Of a stretch of 9,672 nucleotides of DNA, positions 1-6,318 are shown piece after piece. Each line of letters begins with the position of its first letter. Within the stretch, counting starts at the first letter, position 1. This DNA is from Clostridia bacterium (lineage in GTDB: Bacteria; Bacillota; Clostridia; TANB77; CAG-508). The notes under the pieces were generated by a model, which was not told where the DNA came from, searched no databases, and saw only the letters and a list, made by a program, of their open reading frames with translations. The DNA lies in contig CAAEBO010000063.1 of the NCBI GenBank assembly GCA_900754085.1, forward strand, positions 1-9,672, read 5' to 3'. The translations under genes and the position numbers were made by a program.

Positions 1-377
1 GATTTATAATCTATATTTATATTTATATCTGTTCTTATATTACTTAAAATATTTGCAAATATTGGTGTTATTAAAAATCCAATTAAACCACCTAAAATAA
101 CGATTATTATTGAAAAAATGTATTTTTCTATTATAACTTCTTTTTTGCTAATTGGTAAAGATAAAATATAATTTTCCGATTTCGAAATTTCATCATAACT
201 AAATGTAGATAGACCTATCATTCCTACCATACTCGCCATTATTATTGGAATATATGTACATGTATTCTCGCCAATACTACCTATAATTAGTACACATATA
301 AGCATCATAAAAATAGATATTTTATAACTTCCTAAATTTAGTAAATCCTTTTTTATTAGTCCGCACATTTCTTTCAC
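1..377 (-). CDS. ABC-2 type transporter permease, partial (C-terminus outside the window)
   Basis: This is the N-terminal part, about 125 codons, of a membrane permease that would pair with the ATPase encoded just upstream. Hydrophobic stretches are seen at roughly residues 15-33 (ISIFMMLICVLIIGSIG), 40-55 and 83-108. Between them lies a charged loop with SYDEIS and LPISKKEVIIEKY. That pattern is typical of the ABC2_membrane_5-like permeases that accompany YtrB-like ATPases. I place the start at the GTG at 377: it overlaps the ATPase stop as GTGA, and a run of five G (384-388 on the plus strand as C) sits at ribosome-binding distance. An in-frame ATG lies three codons later at 368. The exported substrate cannot be read from the sequence; related operons respond to cell-wall antibiotics. 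The reading frame is open to the window edge. Confidence 0.85.
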   Translation of the reverse strand, partial: MKEMCGLIKKDLLNLGSYKISIFMMLICVLIIGSIGENTCTYIPIIMASMVGMIGLSTFSYDEISKSENYILSLPISKKEVIIEKYIFSIIIVILGGLIGFLITPIFANILSNIRTDININIDYK

Positions 378-1234
378 TTGTTTTCCCCCTTTATATAAAA
401 TAACATTATATCCTCTATAGAGGCTTTATCTACTGTATTTATATTATATTTTCTTTTTATAATGTCTTTGTTATCCACTAGCACTTCATATTGATATTTT
501 TCTTTTCTATAATATTTAACATCTTGCTTTTCTATATTATTAAAGGTATTTTCGTCACATTTAGCAATTCCATAATTTTCTAAAATCTCTGCAGTAGGCA
601 GATTAAGTGTTATCTCTCCATCTTTTATAAACATAATATAATCTGAAATATGTTCTAAGTCTGTTGTAATATGACTAGAAATTAAAATAGATCTATTTTC
701 ATCTTCTGCTATAAATTTTCTAAAAATATCTAATATTTCGTTTCTTACTATTGGATCTAAACCACTAGTTGGTTCATCTAATATTAATATTGTTGGATTG
801 TGTGCAATAGCTGTTGCAATTTTTAATTTCATTTTCATTCCACTAGAAAAATCTTTTATCATCTTATTCTCTGGTAATTTAAAATCTTTTATATAATTTT
901 CAAATCTTGCTTTATTCCAATCTTCGTAAAAGCTACTCATAATGTAATTTACTTTTTTTGGAGTTAAATATTCAGATAAAAAACTTTCATCTAATACTAC
1001 TCCTACTTTCCTTTTAATCTCTTTTTCATATTTTTTTATGTCCTTACCTAAAACTGTTATGTTTCCTTCAGATTCTATTATATTTAAAATTGACTTTATT
1101 GTCGTTGTCTTTCCTGCTCCATTTTCTCCTATTAAACCAACTATACTTCCCTTAGGTATATTAAAACTAATATCTTTCAATTTAAAATCTTCATATTTCT
1201 TATTTAAATTTTTAACTTCTATATTGTTCTCCAT
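374..1234 (-). CDS. ABC transporter ATP-binding protein, YtrB-like
   Basis: This 286-residue nucleotide-binding subunit should power the adjacent permease at the cytoplasmic membrane. Walker A is GENGAGKT at residues 36-43. The ABC signature is a degenerate FSSGMKMKL at about 129-137, Walker B is ILILDEP at 149-155, the D-loop is SGLD at 157-160, and the switch histidine lies in SSHITTDLEH. Where a Q-loop glutamine is expected the sequence reads VVLDES (79-84). That is common among these GntR-linked exporters as I know them, so I do not read it as loss of function. A C-terminal tail of about 80 residues follows the ATPase core, as in many ABC-2 exporters. Its ATG shares one base with the regulator's stop (TAATG) and has AAGGAGGA just upstream inside the regulator gene. 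It overlaps the permease start by four bases, so the three cistrons look translationally coupled. Confidence 0.95.
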   Translation of the reverse strand: MENNIEVKNLNKKYEDFKLKDISFNIPKGSIVGLIGENGAGKTTTIKSILNIIESEGNITVLGKDIKKYEKEIKRKVGVVLDESFLSEYLTPKKVNYIMSSFYEDWNKARFENYIKDFKLPENKMIKDFSSGMKMKLKIATAIAHNPTILILDEPTSGLDPIVRNEILDIFRKFIAEDENRSILISSHITTDLEHISDYIMFIKDGEITLNLPTAEILENYGIAKCDENTFNNIEKQDVKYYRKEKYQYEVLVDNKDIIKRKYNINTVDKASIEDIMLFYIKGENK

Positions 1235-1611
1235 TAAAAATCCTCCTTAAACATCATTTTAATTAAATTAATTACTTCCTCTTCTGTTATATTATAAATC
1301 TTTGATAATTTAACAATTGCAACTGCATTGTTCTCTATCTCTTTTAATTTCTCTTCTCTTAAAAATTCTAAATTTTTAGGTAATATGTAGCTACCTTTAC
1401 CTTGAATTGTTTTTATAAAACCTTCTGTTTCTAACTCATCATAAGCTTTTTTTACCGTTAAAAAGCTTATCTTTAGGTCATTCGCCAATACTCGCACTGA
1501 TGGTAATATTTCTCCTTCTTTTAGTTCATTAGAATATATTGCCTGTTTTATTGCTTTTTTTATTTGTTCATATATCGGTTCCCCAATACTGTTACTAATA
1601 ATAATATTCAT
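1234..1611 (-). CDS. GntR-family transcriptional regulator, YtrA subfamily
   Basis: This 125-residue DNA-binding protein has a GntR winged helix at about residues 10-78 and only a short helical tail of about 45 residues. It lacks the large effector domain of the FadR and HutC subfamilies. Diagnostic stretches are EPIYEQIKKAIKQAI, EGEILPSVRVLANDL, SFLTVKKAYDELETEGFI and QGKGSYIL. This short architecture in front of an ABC ATPase and a permease is that of YtrA-type repressors, which control their own exporter operon. The start at 1611 is fixed by AAAGGAG at 1621-1627, nine bases upstream. The promoter and a repeated operator-like element lie at 1629-1669. Repression of its own operon, relieved by an unknown signal, is inferred from family behaviour and from the operator covering the promoter. 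Confidence 0.93.
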   Translation of the reverse strand: MNIIISNSIGEPIYEQIKKAIKQAIYSNELKEGEILPSVRVLANDLKISFLTVKKAYDELETEGFIKTIQGKGSYILPKNLEFLREEKLKEIENNAVAIVKLSKIYNITEEEVINLIKMMFKEDF

Positions 1612-1628
1612 TTTTTCTCTCTCCTTTT

Positions 1629-1663
1629 ACTGTTATATTTAATATATAACAGTATATAACAGT
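1629..1663. promoter_or_regulatory. Operator: inverted plus tandem repeat of ATATAACAGT
   Basis: ACTGTTATAT (1629-1638) and ATATAACAGT (1644-1653) form a perfect 10-base inverted repeat around the 5-base spacer TTAAT. A second, abutting copy of ATATAACAGT (1654-1663) runs directly up to the -35 box. The three half-sites fill the promoter spacer, the -10 box and the start-site region. This is where a dimeric GntR repressor would bind to block RNA polymerase. The repeats are seen directly; binding by the adjacent regulator is inferred. Confidence 0.85.
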
Positions 1664-1669
1664 TGTCAA
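1641..1669 (-). promoter_or_regulatory. Promoter of the ytrA-like ABC operon
   Basis: Read on the minus strand, a perfect -35 box TTGACA (1664-1669) is followed by exactly 17 bases and TATATT (1641-1646). Transcription would start near 1634, just ahead of the ribosome binding site at 1621-1627. The spacer and -10 box lie inside the operator repeats. Confidence 0.85.
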
Positions 1670-1725
1670 TATTTTCTATCAAAAATATTTTTAAGAATTT
1701 CTAATTAATAAAAGTTCTAAAAAAT

Positions 1726-1758
1726 AAACACCTATAATTATAAAAATTATAAGTGTTT
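1726..1758 (-). terminator. Terminator after the P-type ATPase/DUF4116 operon
   Basis: A 14-base-pair hairpin (1726-1739 with 1745-1758, one G-T pair when read on the minus strand, 5-base loop) starts a few bases after the stop at 1764. On the minus strand it is followed by ATTTTTT. The plus-strand side is also T-rich, so it may work in both directions and insulate the ABC operon. Confidence 0.85.
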
Positions 1759-1763
1759 GTTTT

Positions 1764-2285
1764 TTATTCACTTGCTAATGCTAATTTTACTTCTTCTTTT
1801 TCTCTAGATTCTATTGGTATAAATATTTCTGCCTTTTTATTCTGAGTTAGTGCGGCTATTATAACCTCTGTGTCTTCTGATAATCTTTTACTTGCATATT
1901 TTACTATTATTCCTTTATTCTTTACAGCTTCTAGCACTATCTCCTTATCATCTCTTAATTCTTTACTTGCATAATACAGTACTTGTCCATCTTTTTTACA
2001 TCCTTCTAAAATTATTTCTTTATCTGCTTTTAGTTCCTCTGATGCATAGCACACAACCCAACCTACTTCTTTTACTGCTGTAAGCACAACTTCCTTATCT
2101 GCTTTCAATCTGTCACTTGCAAATTCTAATACTTCTCCATTTCTTTTAATTGCTTCTAACATAATTTCTTTATTATCTCTTATTTCGTCACTTGCAAACT
2201 CTATTAATGTTGCATCCTCTTCTATCGCTTTTAATATAAGCTCTTTATTATCTGCATTTTGTATAACCTCTTCTTTATTAATCAT
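1764..2285 (-). CDS. DUF4116-type repeat protein
   Basis: This 173-residue protein is almost entirely tandem 25-residue units. The units fall at 12-36, 37-61, 62-86, 87-111 and 112-136, with a broken sixth after 137. The consensus is roughly DKEIVLEAVKxxGxVLxYASxxLKA, with invariant (F/Y)AS in the middle and a DKE-type opening. This matches the DUF4116 repeat, whose function is unknown to me. Two predicted helices per unit suggest an all-alpha solenoid, likely a protein-binding surface. There is no signal peptide or membrane segment, so it should be cytosolic. Its ATG overlaps the end of the P-type ATPase gene by eight bases, with GAGG (2293-2296) seven bases upstream, so the two are co-transcribed and probably coupled. 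A role as a partner or regulator of the pump is an inference from this arrangement only. Confidence 0.88.
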   Translation of the reverse strand: MINKEEVIQNADNKELILKAIEEDATLIEFASDEIRDNKEIMLEAIKRNGEVLEFASDRLKADKEVVLTAVKEVGWVVCYASEELKADKEIILEGCKKDGQVLYYASKELRDDKEIVLEAVKNKGIIVKYASKRLSEDTEVIIAALTQNKKAEIFIPIESREKEEVKLALASE

Positions 2286-4623
2286 TTGCTATCCTCTTCT
2301 CTACTTTTTTAAAAATCTTATTAGAAATAACATTATATATTATTCCAACAAAAATAGAAGCAATTCCTAAAATTATTATTGGTATAATGTTACTTAAATC
2401 TAAACTTATACTAAATATACCTTTGAATAATGTGATTCCTACTACAAAAATTGTAATCACTCCTATGAATAATATAGCCCTACTTAGATTAAATGGTCTA
2501 GATATTTTAAATAATAAAATAAATCCTGTTATTGCTGTTACAACAACGCAAACACTAGAATAGTTAGTTTCATCTATATTATATATTTTACTAATTATTC
2601 CTATAATAATTATATTTGTAACTACAGTTAGTGCAGTTGGTAAAGCTCTTTTTATTATATTTATTATAAATTTACCTTTTATTCTGTCTTTATTTGGCTC
2701 CAATGCTAAAATTACAGATGGTATTCCTGTTACAACTAAATTTATTAAAGTTAATTGGATTGGAATAAATGGATATGGCATATTTACAAATACAAATAAT
2801 ATAGCAAGAATTGTTGCATATATTGTCTTTACTAAAAATAATGTAGCAGACCTTTGTATATTATTTATTGTTCTTCTTCCTTCATCTACAATATTAGGCA
2901 TCGACTTAAAATCTGAATCTAATAATACTAATTGTGATACATTTCTTGCTGCATCACTTCCATTTGCAACAGTTATACTACAATCTGCATTTTTTAATGC
3001 TGATACATCATTTACCCCATCGCCTGTCATAGCAACTGTATGTTTCTTTTCTTTTAATGCAAGTATAATTTGTTTTTTCTGCTCGGGAGTTACTCTTCCA
3101 AATATTGTGTATTTTATAGCAGCTTCCCTTATTTCCTCATCTGTCTTTAAAGTTCTAGCATCAATATAATTGGTATAGTCTTTTACTCCAGCTTTCTTTG
3201 CTATATTAGAAACTGTTATTGGGTTATCGCCAGAAATTAATTTTATCTCCACACCTTGTTTTTCAAAATAACTTAATATTTCTTTAGAATTTTTACGAAT
3301 TATATCAGATATTAGCACATATCCTATAATTTCTATTTTTTCTGGTAATTTATTATTTAATCTTTCTGCACTTTTACCTATTGCAACAACTCTATATTCA
3401 GATATATATTTTTCTACTTCTTGTTTATTCTTACTTATAACTTCTGGTGCACCTAATATATAAGTTGCATCTTCTAGACTAATTCCAGACCATTTATTAG
3501 AAGATTTAAATGGCATGCTTTCTTTCACTGTTAACTTTTTATTTGTCTTAAATTTTGCCCTTATCGCTTCTATTGTCGAATTCTTATCTTCTGAATATGT
3601 TCCTAATATCTCTAATATCTCTTGAACGTCTTTCTCTGTGTAATTATTTGCTGGAATTATTTTATCTACACTCATTTTTCCTTCTGTAATCGTTCCTGTT
3701 TTATCTAAACATAATACATCTACTCTTGCAAGTGTTTCTATACAATATAATTCTTGTACTAATACCTTTTTTTTAGCCAATCTAGTTACACTAACTGCTA
3801 AAACCGTACTCGTTAATAATACTAACCCTTCTGGTATCATACCAATTAAGGCAGCAACTGTACTAACTATTGCCTGTTTAAAATCACTACCTTGTAAATC
3901 TAATTGATTAAAAAATAGCAATATTCCTACTGGAATTATTACAAAAGAAATTATTTTTATTATCTTATTTAGAGAATTCATTATCTCTGAATTTACTTTT
4001 CTTTTAGACTTTGCCTCATTAGATATCTTAGCTACATAATTTTCTTTACCAATATGCTCTACTTTAGCAAAACATTTTCCACTAACTAAATAACTTCCAG
4101 ATAGTAATCTATCTCCTTCACCTTTTTCTATATTATCTGGTTCTCCTGTTAATAGAGCTTCATTTACTTCTATCTTACCGTTCAAAATAACACTATCTGT
4201 AGGAATTTGATCTCCTGCATTTAGTTCTATTACATCATCTAACACTAATTCAAAATTACTAATTTTTTCTTTCTTTCCATCTCTTATTACATTTGCCTTT
4301 GTTTGTGCTAATAGTGATAGTTTGTCTATTGTTTTTTTAGAATAAATCTCCTGAATTGTACTAATAAGAGTATTTAATATTACAATTATTATAAATAATA
4401 AATTTTTATAAGCCCCTACAAAAAATATTAATAATGCCAATATAAAATTCATTATATTAAACAATGTAAAAAAATTTGACACAATAATTGATTTTACACT
4501 TTTAGTTTTTACTGTTGTATCTATATTAATCAAATTTTCTTCTTTTCTTTTATTTACTTGTTTATAATTTAAACCACTTTTATAATCTGGATTATATCTT
4601 TCCACCTTTTTCACTCTTTTCAA
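2278..4623 (-). CDS. Cation-transporting P-type ATPase, CtpE-like
   Basis: This 781-residue membrane pump has the full P-type catalytic set. The actuator TGE is at 159-161, PEGL in M4 at 263-266, the phosphorylated aspartate D307 in DKTGT, SGDN at 465-468 and TGDGVND at 533-539. Two N-terminal helices lie at about 48-90, two around 220-280, and six C-terminal helices between about 594 and 768. There is no Cys-rich metal-binding domain or CPx motif, which argues against a copper or zinc pump. The N-terminal GLNYKQVNKRKEEN resembles the start of CtpE-type ATPases, reported as calcium pumps in mycobacteria, so Ca2+ or another hard cation is a reasonable but unproven substrate. The first possible start is a TTG at 4623 with no ribosome binding site. 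In-frame GTG codons follow at 4614 and 4605, and the last has a weak GAG eight bases upstream. Confidence 0.92.
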   Translation of the reverse strand: MKRVKKVERYNPDYKSGLNYKQVNKRKEENLINIDTTVKTKSVKSIIVSNFFTLFNIMNFILALLIFFVGAYKNLLFIIIVILNTLISTIQEIYSKKTIDKLSLLAQTKANVIRDGKKEKISNFELVLDDVIELNAGDQIPTDSVILNGKIEVNEALLTGEPDNIEKGEGDRLLSGSYLVSGKCFAKVEHIGKENYVAKISNEAKSKRKVNSEIMNSLNKIIKIISFVIIPVGILLFFNQLDLQGSDFKQAIVSTVAALIGMIPEGLVLLTSTVLAVSVTRLAKKKVLVQELYCIETLARVDVLCLDKTGTITEGKMSVDKIIPANNYTEKDVQEILEILGTYSEDKNSTIEAIRAKFKTNKKLTVKESMPFKSSNKWSGISLEDATYILGAPEVISKNKQEVEKYISEYRVVAIGKSAERLNNKLPEKIEIIGYVLISDIIRKNSKEILSYFEKQGVEIKLISGDNPITVSNIAKKAGVKDYTNYIDARTLKTDEEIREAAIKYTIFGRVTPEQKKQIILALKEKKHTVAMTGDGVNDVSALKNADCSITVANGSDAARNVSQLVLLDSDFKSMPNIVDEGRRTINNIQRSATLFLVKTIYATILAILFVFVNMPYPFIPIQLTLINLVVTGIPSVILALEPNKDRIKGKFIINIIKRALPTALTVVTNIIIIGIISKIYNIDETNYSSVCVVVTAITGFILLFKISRPFNLSRAILFIGVITIFVVGITLFKGIFSISLDLSNIIPIIILGIASIFVGIIYNVISNKIFKKVEKRIAND

Positions 4624-4633
4624 TTTTTTTAAA

Positions 4634-4662
4634 ATTATATCACTTCATTATTTCTATATCAA
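4634..4662 (-). promoter_or_regulatory. Promoter of the P-type ATPase operon
   Basis: On the minus strand TTGATA (4657-4662), a 17-base spacer and a perfect TATAAT (4634-4639) form a strong sigma-A-type promoter. The predicted start site is near 4627, only about 4 bases before the TTG codon at 4623 and about 22 bases before the GTG at 4605. Confidence 0.85.
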
Positions 4663-4713
4663 TTTAGATTTTCTTAATTTTTTATTAATAATAATATTAT
4701 ATATGTTTCGGAA

Positions 4714-4740
4714 TTGACATAGGATTTGCTTTCTTAAAAT
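4714..4740 (+). promoter_or_regulatory. Weak plus-strand promoter candidate
   Basis: TTGACA (4714-4719) and TAAAAT (4735-4740) face the hairpin at 4767-4798, but the spacer is only 15 bases. It is listed because that hairpin has its U-tract on the plus strand and no plus-strand gene lies upstream. It could drive a short transcript of about 60 bases. Confidence 0.3.
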
Positions 4741-4766
4741 CCCGATTCAAATTATTCTTACATAAT

Positions 4767-4808
4767 AGAGTCCCAGAAATTTCTTCTTCTGGGACTCTTA
4801 CTTTTTTT
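4767..4808 (+). terminator. Strong hairpin terminator with plus-strand T tract
   Basis: AGAGTCCCAGAA (4767-4778) pairs perfectly over 12 bases with 4787-4798 around an 8-base loop, and TACTTTTTTT follows on the plus strand. On the minus strand the tail is ATTATGTAAG, a poor terminator, although the hairpin lies about 60 bases past the stop of the minus-strand gene at 4859. The preceding A-run on that strand might let it act in both directions. Confidence 0.8.
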
Positions 4809-4858
4809 ATCTTTGTGCAGTTATAATATATTCTACACGTATTGCAAAAGCATTTTTA

Positions 4859-5338
4859 TTATTTTACAACTTCAACAGCTAAAATCATTTTGGAATCAAC
4901 ATCGCATACATAAACATTTTCATAATGGTATACTATAGAGTTTACCGTAAAACATGCAGGCTTCTCTTCAGCTATTTTACCTGTTACTATTTCATTGTTT
5001 ATATCTTTTGAAGATAATCCATAAACAATGATATTTTTTCCTATTTTAGGAACTGTCCTAGACCATCCCATATGTATAGGATTGTTGGCGTCATAATTGT
5101 GGAATACGTCTTCCTTTTCTTCTGCCTTCTTACATCTGGTTGTATATTGCATATAACATACATATTTTTTAGCATTTTTATCAACCAGATAGTCTAAAGT
5201 CGTACTTAACCGGATCATTCCTTCCAAAAAAATGTCTTTTTCTTCTCTTTTTTGACCTTTTGATAAAATGGTTAGTTGCATAGAACCATTTTCTTCACAA
5301 GTCGTGTAACACAGTTGTGTTCCTTTTTTTCTCAACAT
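4859..5338 (-). CDS. Uncharacterised 159-residue cysteine-containing protein
   Basis: I do not recognise this family. The protein has no signal peptide or membrane segment, so it is probably cytosolic. It has six cysteines (10, 14, 61, 69, 129, 145), including CYTTC at 10-14 and VCYMQYTTRC at 60-69. They could bind metal or be chance, since they form no classic CxxC pair. The second half is beta-like (IIVYGLSS, CFTVNSIVYHYENVYVC, MILAVEVV). The start at 5338 is well fixed by AGGAGGT (5346-5352) seven bases upstream. A promoter with a 17-base spacer lies at 5373-5401. It is divergent from the equally unfamiliar gene at 5551, with a nearly identical ribosome binding site and similar, less AT-extreme codon use. 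The two are therefore likely a functional or acquired pair. That the gene is real and expressed is well supported; its function is not known. Confidence 0.8.
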   Translation of the reverse strand: MLRKKGTQLCYTTCEENGSMQLTILSKGQKREEKDIFLEGMIRLSTTLDYLVDKNAKKYVCYMQYTTRCKKAEEKEDVFHNYDANNPIHMGWSRTVPKIGKNIIVYGLSSKDINNEIVTGKIAEEKPACFTVNSIVYHYENVYVCDVDSKMILAVEVVK

Positions 5339-5345
5339 TCCTTAT

Positions 5346-5352
5346 ACCTCCT
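5346..5352 (-). promoter_or_regulatory. Ribosome binding site of the 159-residue orphan
   Basis: AGGAGGT on the minus strand, seven bases before the ATG at 5338. It is a near-perfect match to the 16S anti-Shine-Dalgarno sequence. It settles the start and argues that this unfamiliar frame is a real gene. Confidence 0.9.
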
Positions 5353-5372
5353 AGGTAATTTTTTTCTTGCTT

Positions 5373-5401
5373 AGTATATCACTTTTTTTACAATTAATCA
5401 A
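5373..5401 (-). promoter_or_regulatory. Promoter of the 159-residue orphan gene
   Basis: On the minus strand TTGATT (5396-5401), a 17-base spacer and TATACT (5373-5378). The same -10 sequence TATACT is used by the divergent gene at 5551. Confidence 0.75.
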
Positions 5402-5451
5402 AGATTTTTAACTTTTATTTCCTACAAATTATTTAATATATTTAAAATCTC

Positions 5452-5476
5452 TTCACTTTAACTACTTTTCACTTTA
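5452..5476. repeat. Direct repeat TTCACTTTA upstream of the orphan promoter
   Basis: TTCACTTTA occurs at 5452-5460 and again at 5468-5476, a period of 16 bases. The second copy ends two bases before the -35 box of the 251-residue gene. Position and repetition suit an activator site, but the surrounding sequence is low in complexity, so chance is possible. Confidence 0.45.
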
Positions 5477-5478
5477 TG

Positions 5479-5507
5479 TTTACTTTCTTTGCTTTTTGTA
5501 GTATACT
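5479..5507 (+). promoter_or_regulatory. Promoter of the 251-residue orphan gene
   Basis: TTTACT (5479-5484), a 17-base spacer and TATACT (5502-5507). The -10 box lies inside the perfect 10-base palindrome TAGTATACTA (5499-5508). The start site should be near 5514, about 37 bases before the ATG. Confidence 0.75.
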
Positions 5508-5535
5508 AAAAGTATGCCATTAGGTTAAGTAGAAA

Positions 5536-5543
5536 AAGGAGGT
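5536..5543 (+). promoter_or_regulatory. Ribosome binding site of the 251-residue orphan
   Basis: AAGGAGGT seven bases before the ATG at 5551. It is among the strongest in the window and settles the start. Confidence 0.92.
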
Positions 5544-5550
5544 ATATACT

Positions 5551-6306
5551 ATGGCTAATACAAAAGAACTTCGGTTAAAAATATCTGAGGAGGACACAAC
5601 GGTTATATTTGCAATCTGTAAGGCATTAAATGTCTTGGCAAATCCACATGTAAAAAATGGTTTCAATTTTAAAGTTACACAAGATAGGCTTTCTATATAT
5701 GTGTACAGATCCAGAGACTCTTTTCCTTCATTTGAGGTTTCTTTAAAAATCTCTTCCGAAATCGATGTAAACGTACTCTTAGCATGGAATGCACTTTTTA
5801 GAGAATGTATTCCAAGTTTTGAATATGAGGAGTCATCACAGCAATTTATCATATCACTTCAAGAGAGTTATAAATGCTCTTCTGAATATAAAACAAATGA
5901 TACGTGCATTGATATCGATGAGGAAAGTTTTATAATATCTCTCATGAAACCTTTTAATGAATTAGAACCTATACTGGAATTATTAAATATAGTTAGAATC
6001 AAAAAACTTTTAACTATATCAAATAATCTACTTTCAGTATCTGCCATCGGAAGACAGATTACAGTTTCTGTTCAATTTCTTGTAGTTAGACAGATTGAAA
6101 GCTTAAAGATTCCTATTTTTTGTAGTAAATTCAATTATCTGCATTCATTAGGATTAGCAAATTTCGTATTTACTATGGGAATTTTGAACGGAAAAACCTT
6201 ACTTAATATAGCAGTAATCCCTCCAAACGACGAAACTCTTTTTACCAAGTATTGCGAAACATTAGAACAGTTCAATTCTATTTCTAGTTTCGGAAAAAGA
6301 GAATAA
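5551..6306 (+). CDS. Uncharacterised 251-residue protein with an internal two-fold pattern
   Basis: I do not recognise this family from sequence. There is no signal peptide or membrane helix, so it is likely cytosolic. Two halves look alike in pattern. Residues 14-104 and 135-223 each begin with a hydrophobic helix (TVIFAICKALNVLA; LEPILELLNIV). Each continues with a strand pair ending in LSIYVY or LSVSAI, a longer strand, a second short helix (NVLLAWNALF; SKFNYLHSLG) and closing strands (FIISL; LLNIAV). This beta-alpha-beta-beta-beta arrangement repeated in about 250 residues recalls PCNA-like sliding clamps, but I see no diagnostic clamp motif, so that is only a hypothesis. The start is fixed by AAGGAGGT and a 17-base-spaced promoter. 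A 16-base-pair hairpin follows the stop. The first 90 bases are about 36% G+C by hand count, above much of the window, which hints at transfer. It is divergent from the gene at 4859-5338. Confidence 0.82.
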   Translation: MANTKELRLKISEEDTTVIFAICKALNVLANPHVKNGFNFKVTQDRLSIYVYRSRDSFPSFEVSLKISSEIDVNVLLAWNALFRECIPSFEYEESSQQFIISLQESYKCSSEYKTNDTCIDIDEESFIISLMKPFNELEPILELLNIVRIKKLLTISNNLLSVSAIGRQITVSVQFLVVRQIESLKIPIFCSKFNYLHSLGLANFVFTMGILNGKTLLNIAVIPPNDETLFTKYCETLEQFNSISSFGKRE

Positions 6307-6318
6307 TTTCAATACCTC

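Noticed and set aside
1038..1250. Plus-strand open frame opposite the ABC ATPase
   Set aside because: It mirrors the conserved Walker A region of the minus-strand gene and has no promoter or ribosome binding site.
1764..2285. 75-base periodicity mistaken for a CRISPR or DNA repeat array
   Set aside because: The period comes from 25-residue protein repeats in an intact frame; the DNA copies diverge and there are no unique spacers.
4720..4760. tRNA 3'-end remnant or attachment site suggested by CCCGATTCAAAT
   Set aside because: It lacks a matching T-stem or acceptor stem, and I found no second copy near 6360-6420 that would mark the other end of an insertion.
5520..5852. Minus-strand open frame of 110 codons inside the 251-residue gene
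   Set aside because: It is antisense to a gene with a strong promoter and ribosome binding site, has no ribosome binding site of its own and does not read like a natural protein.
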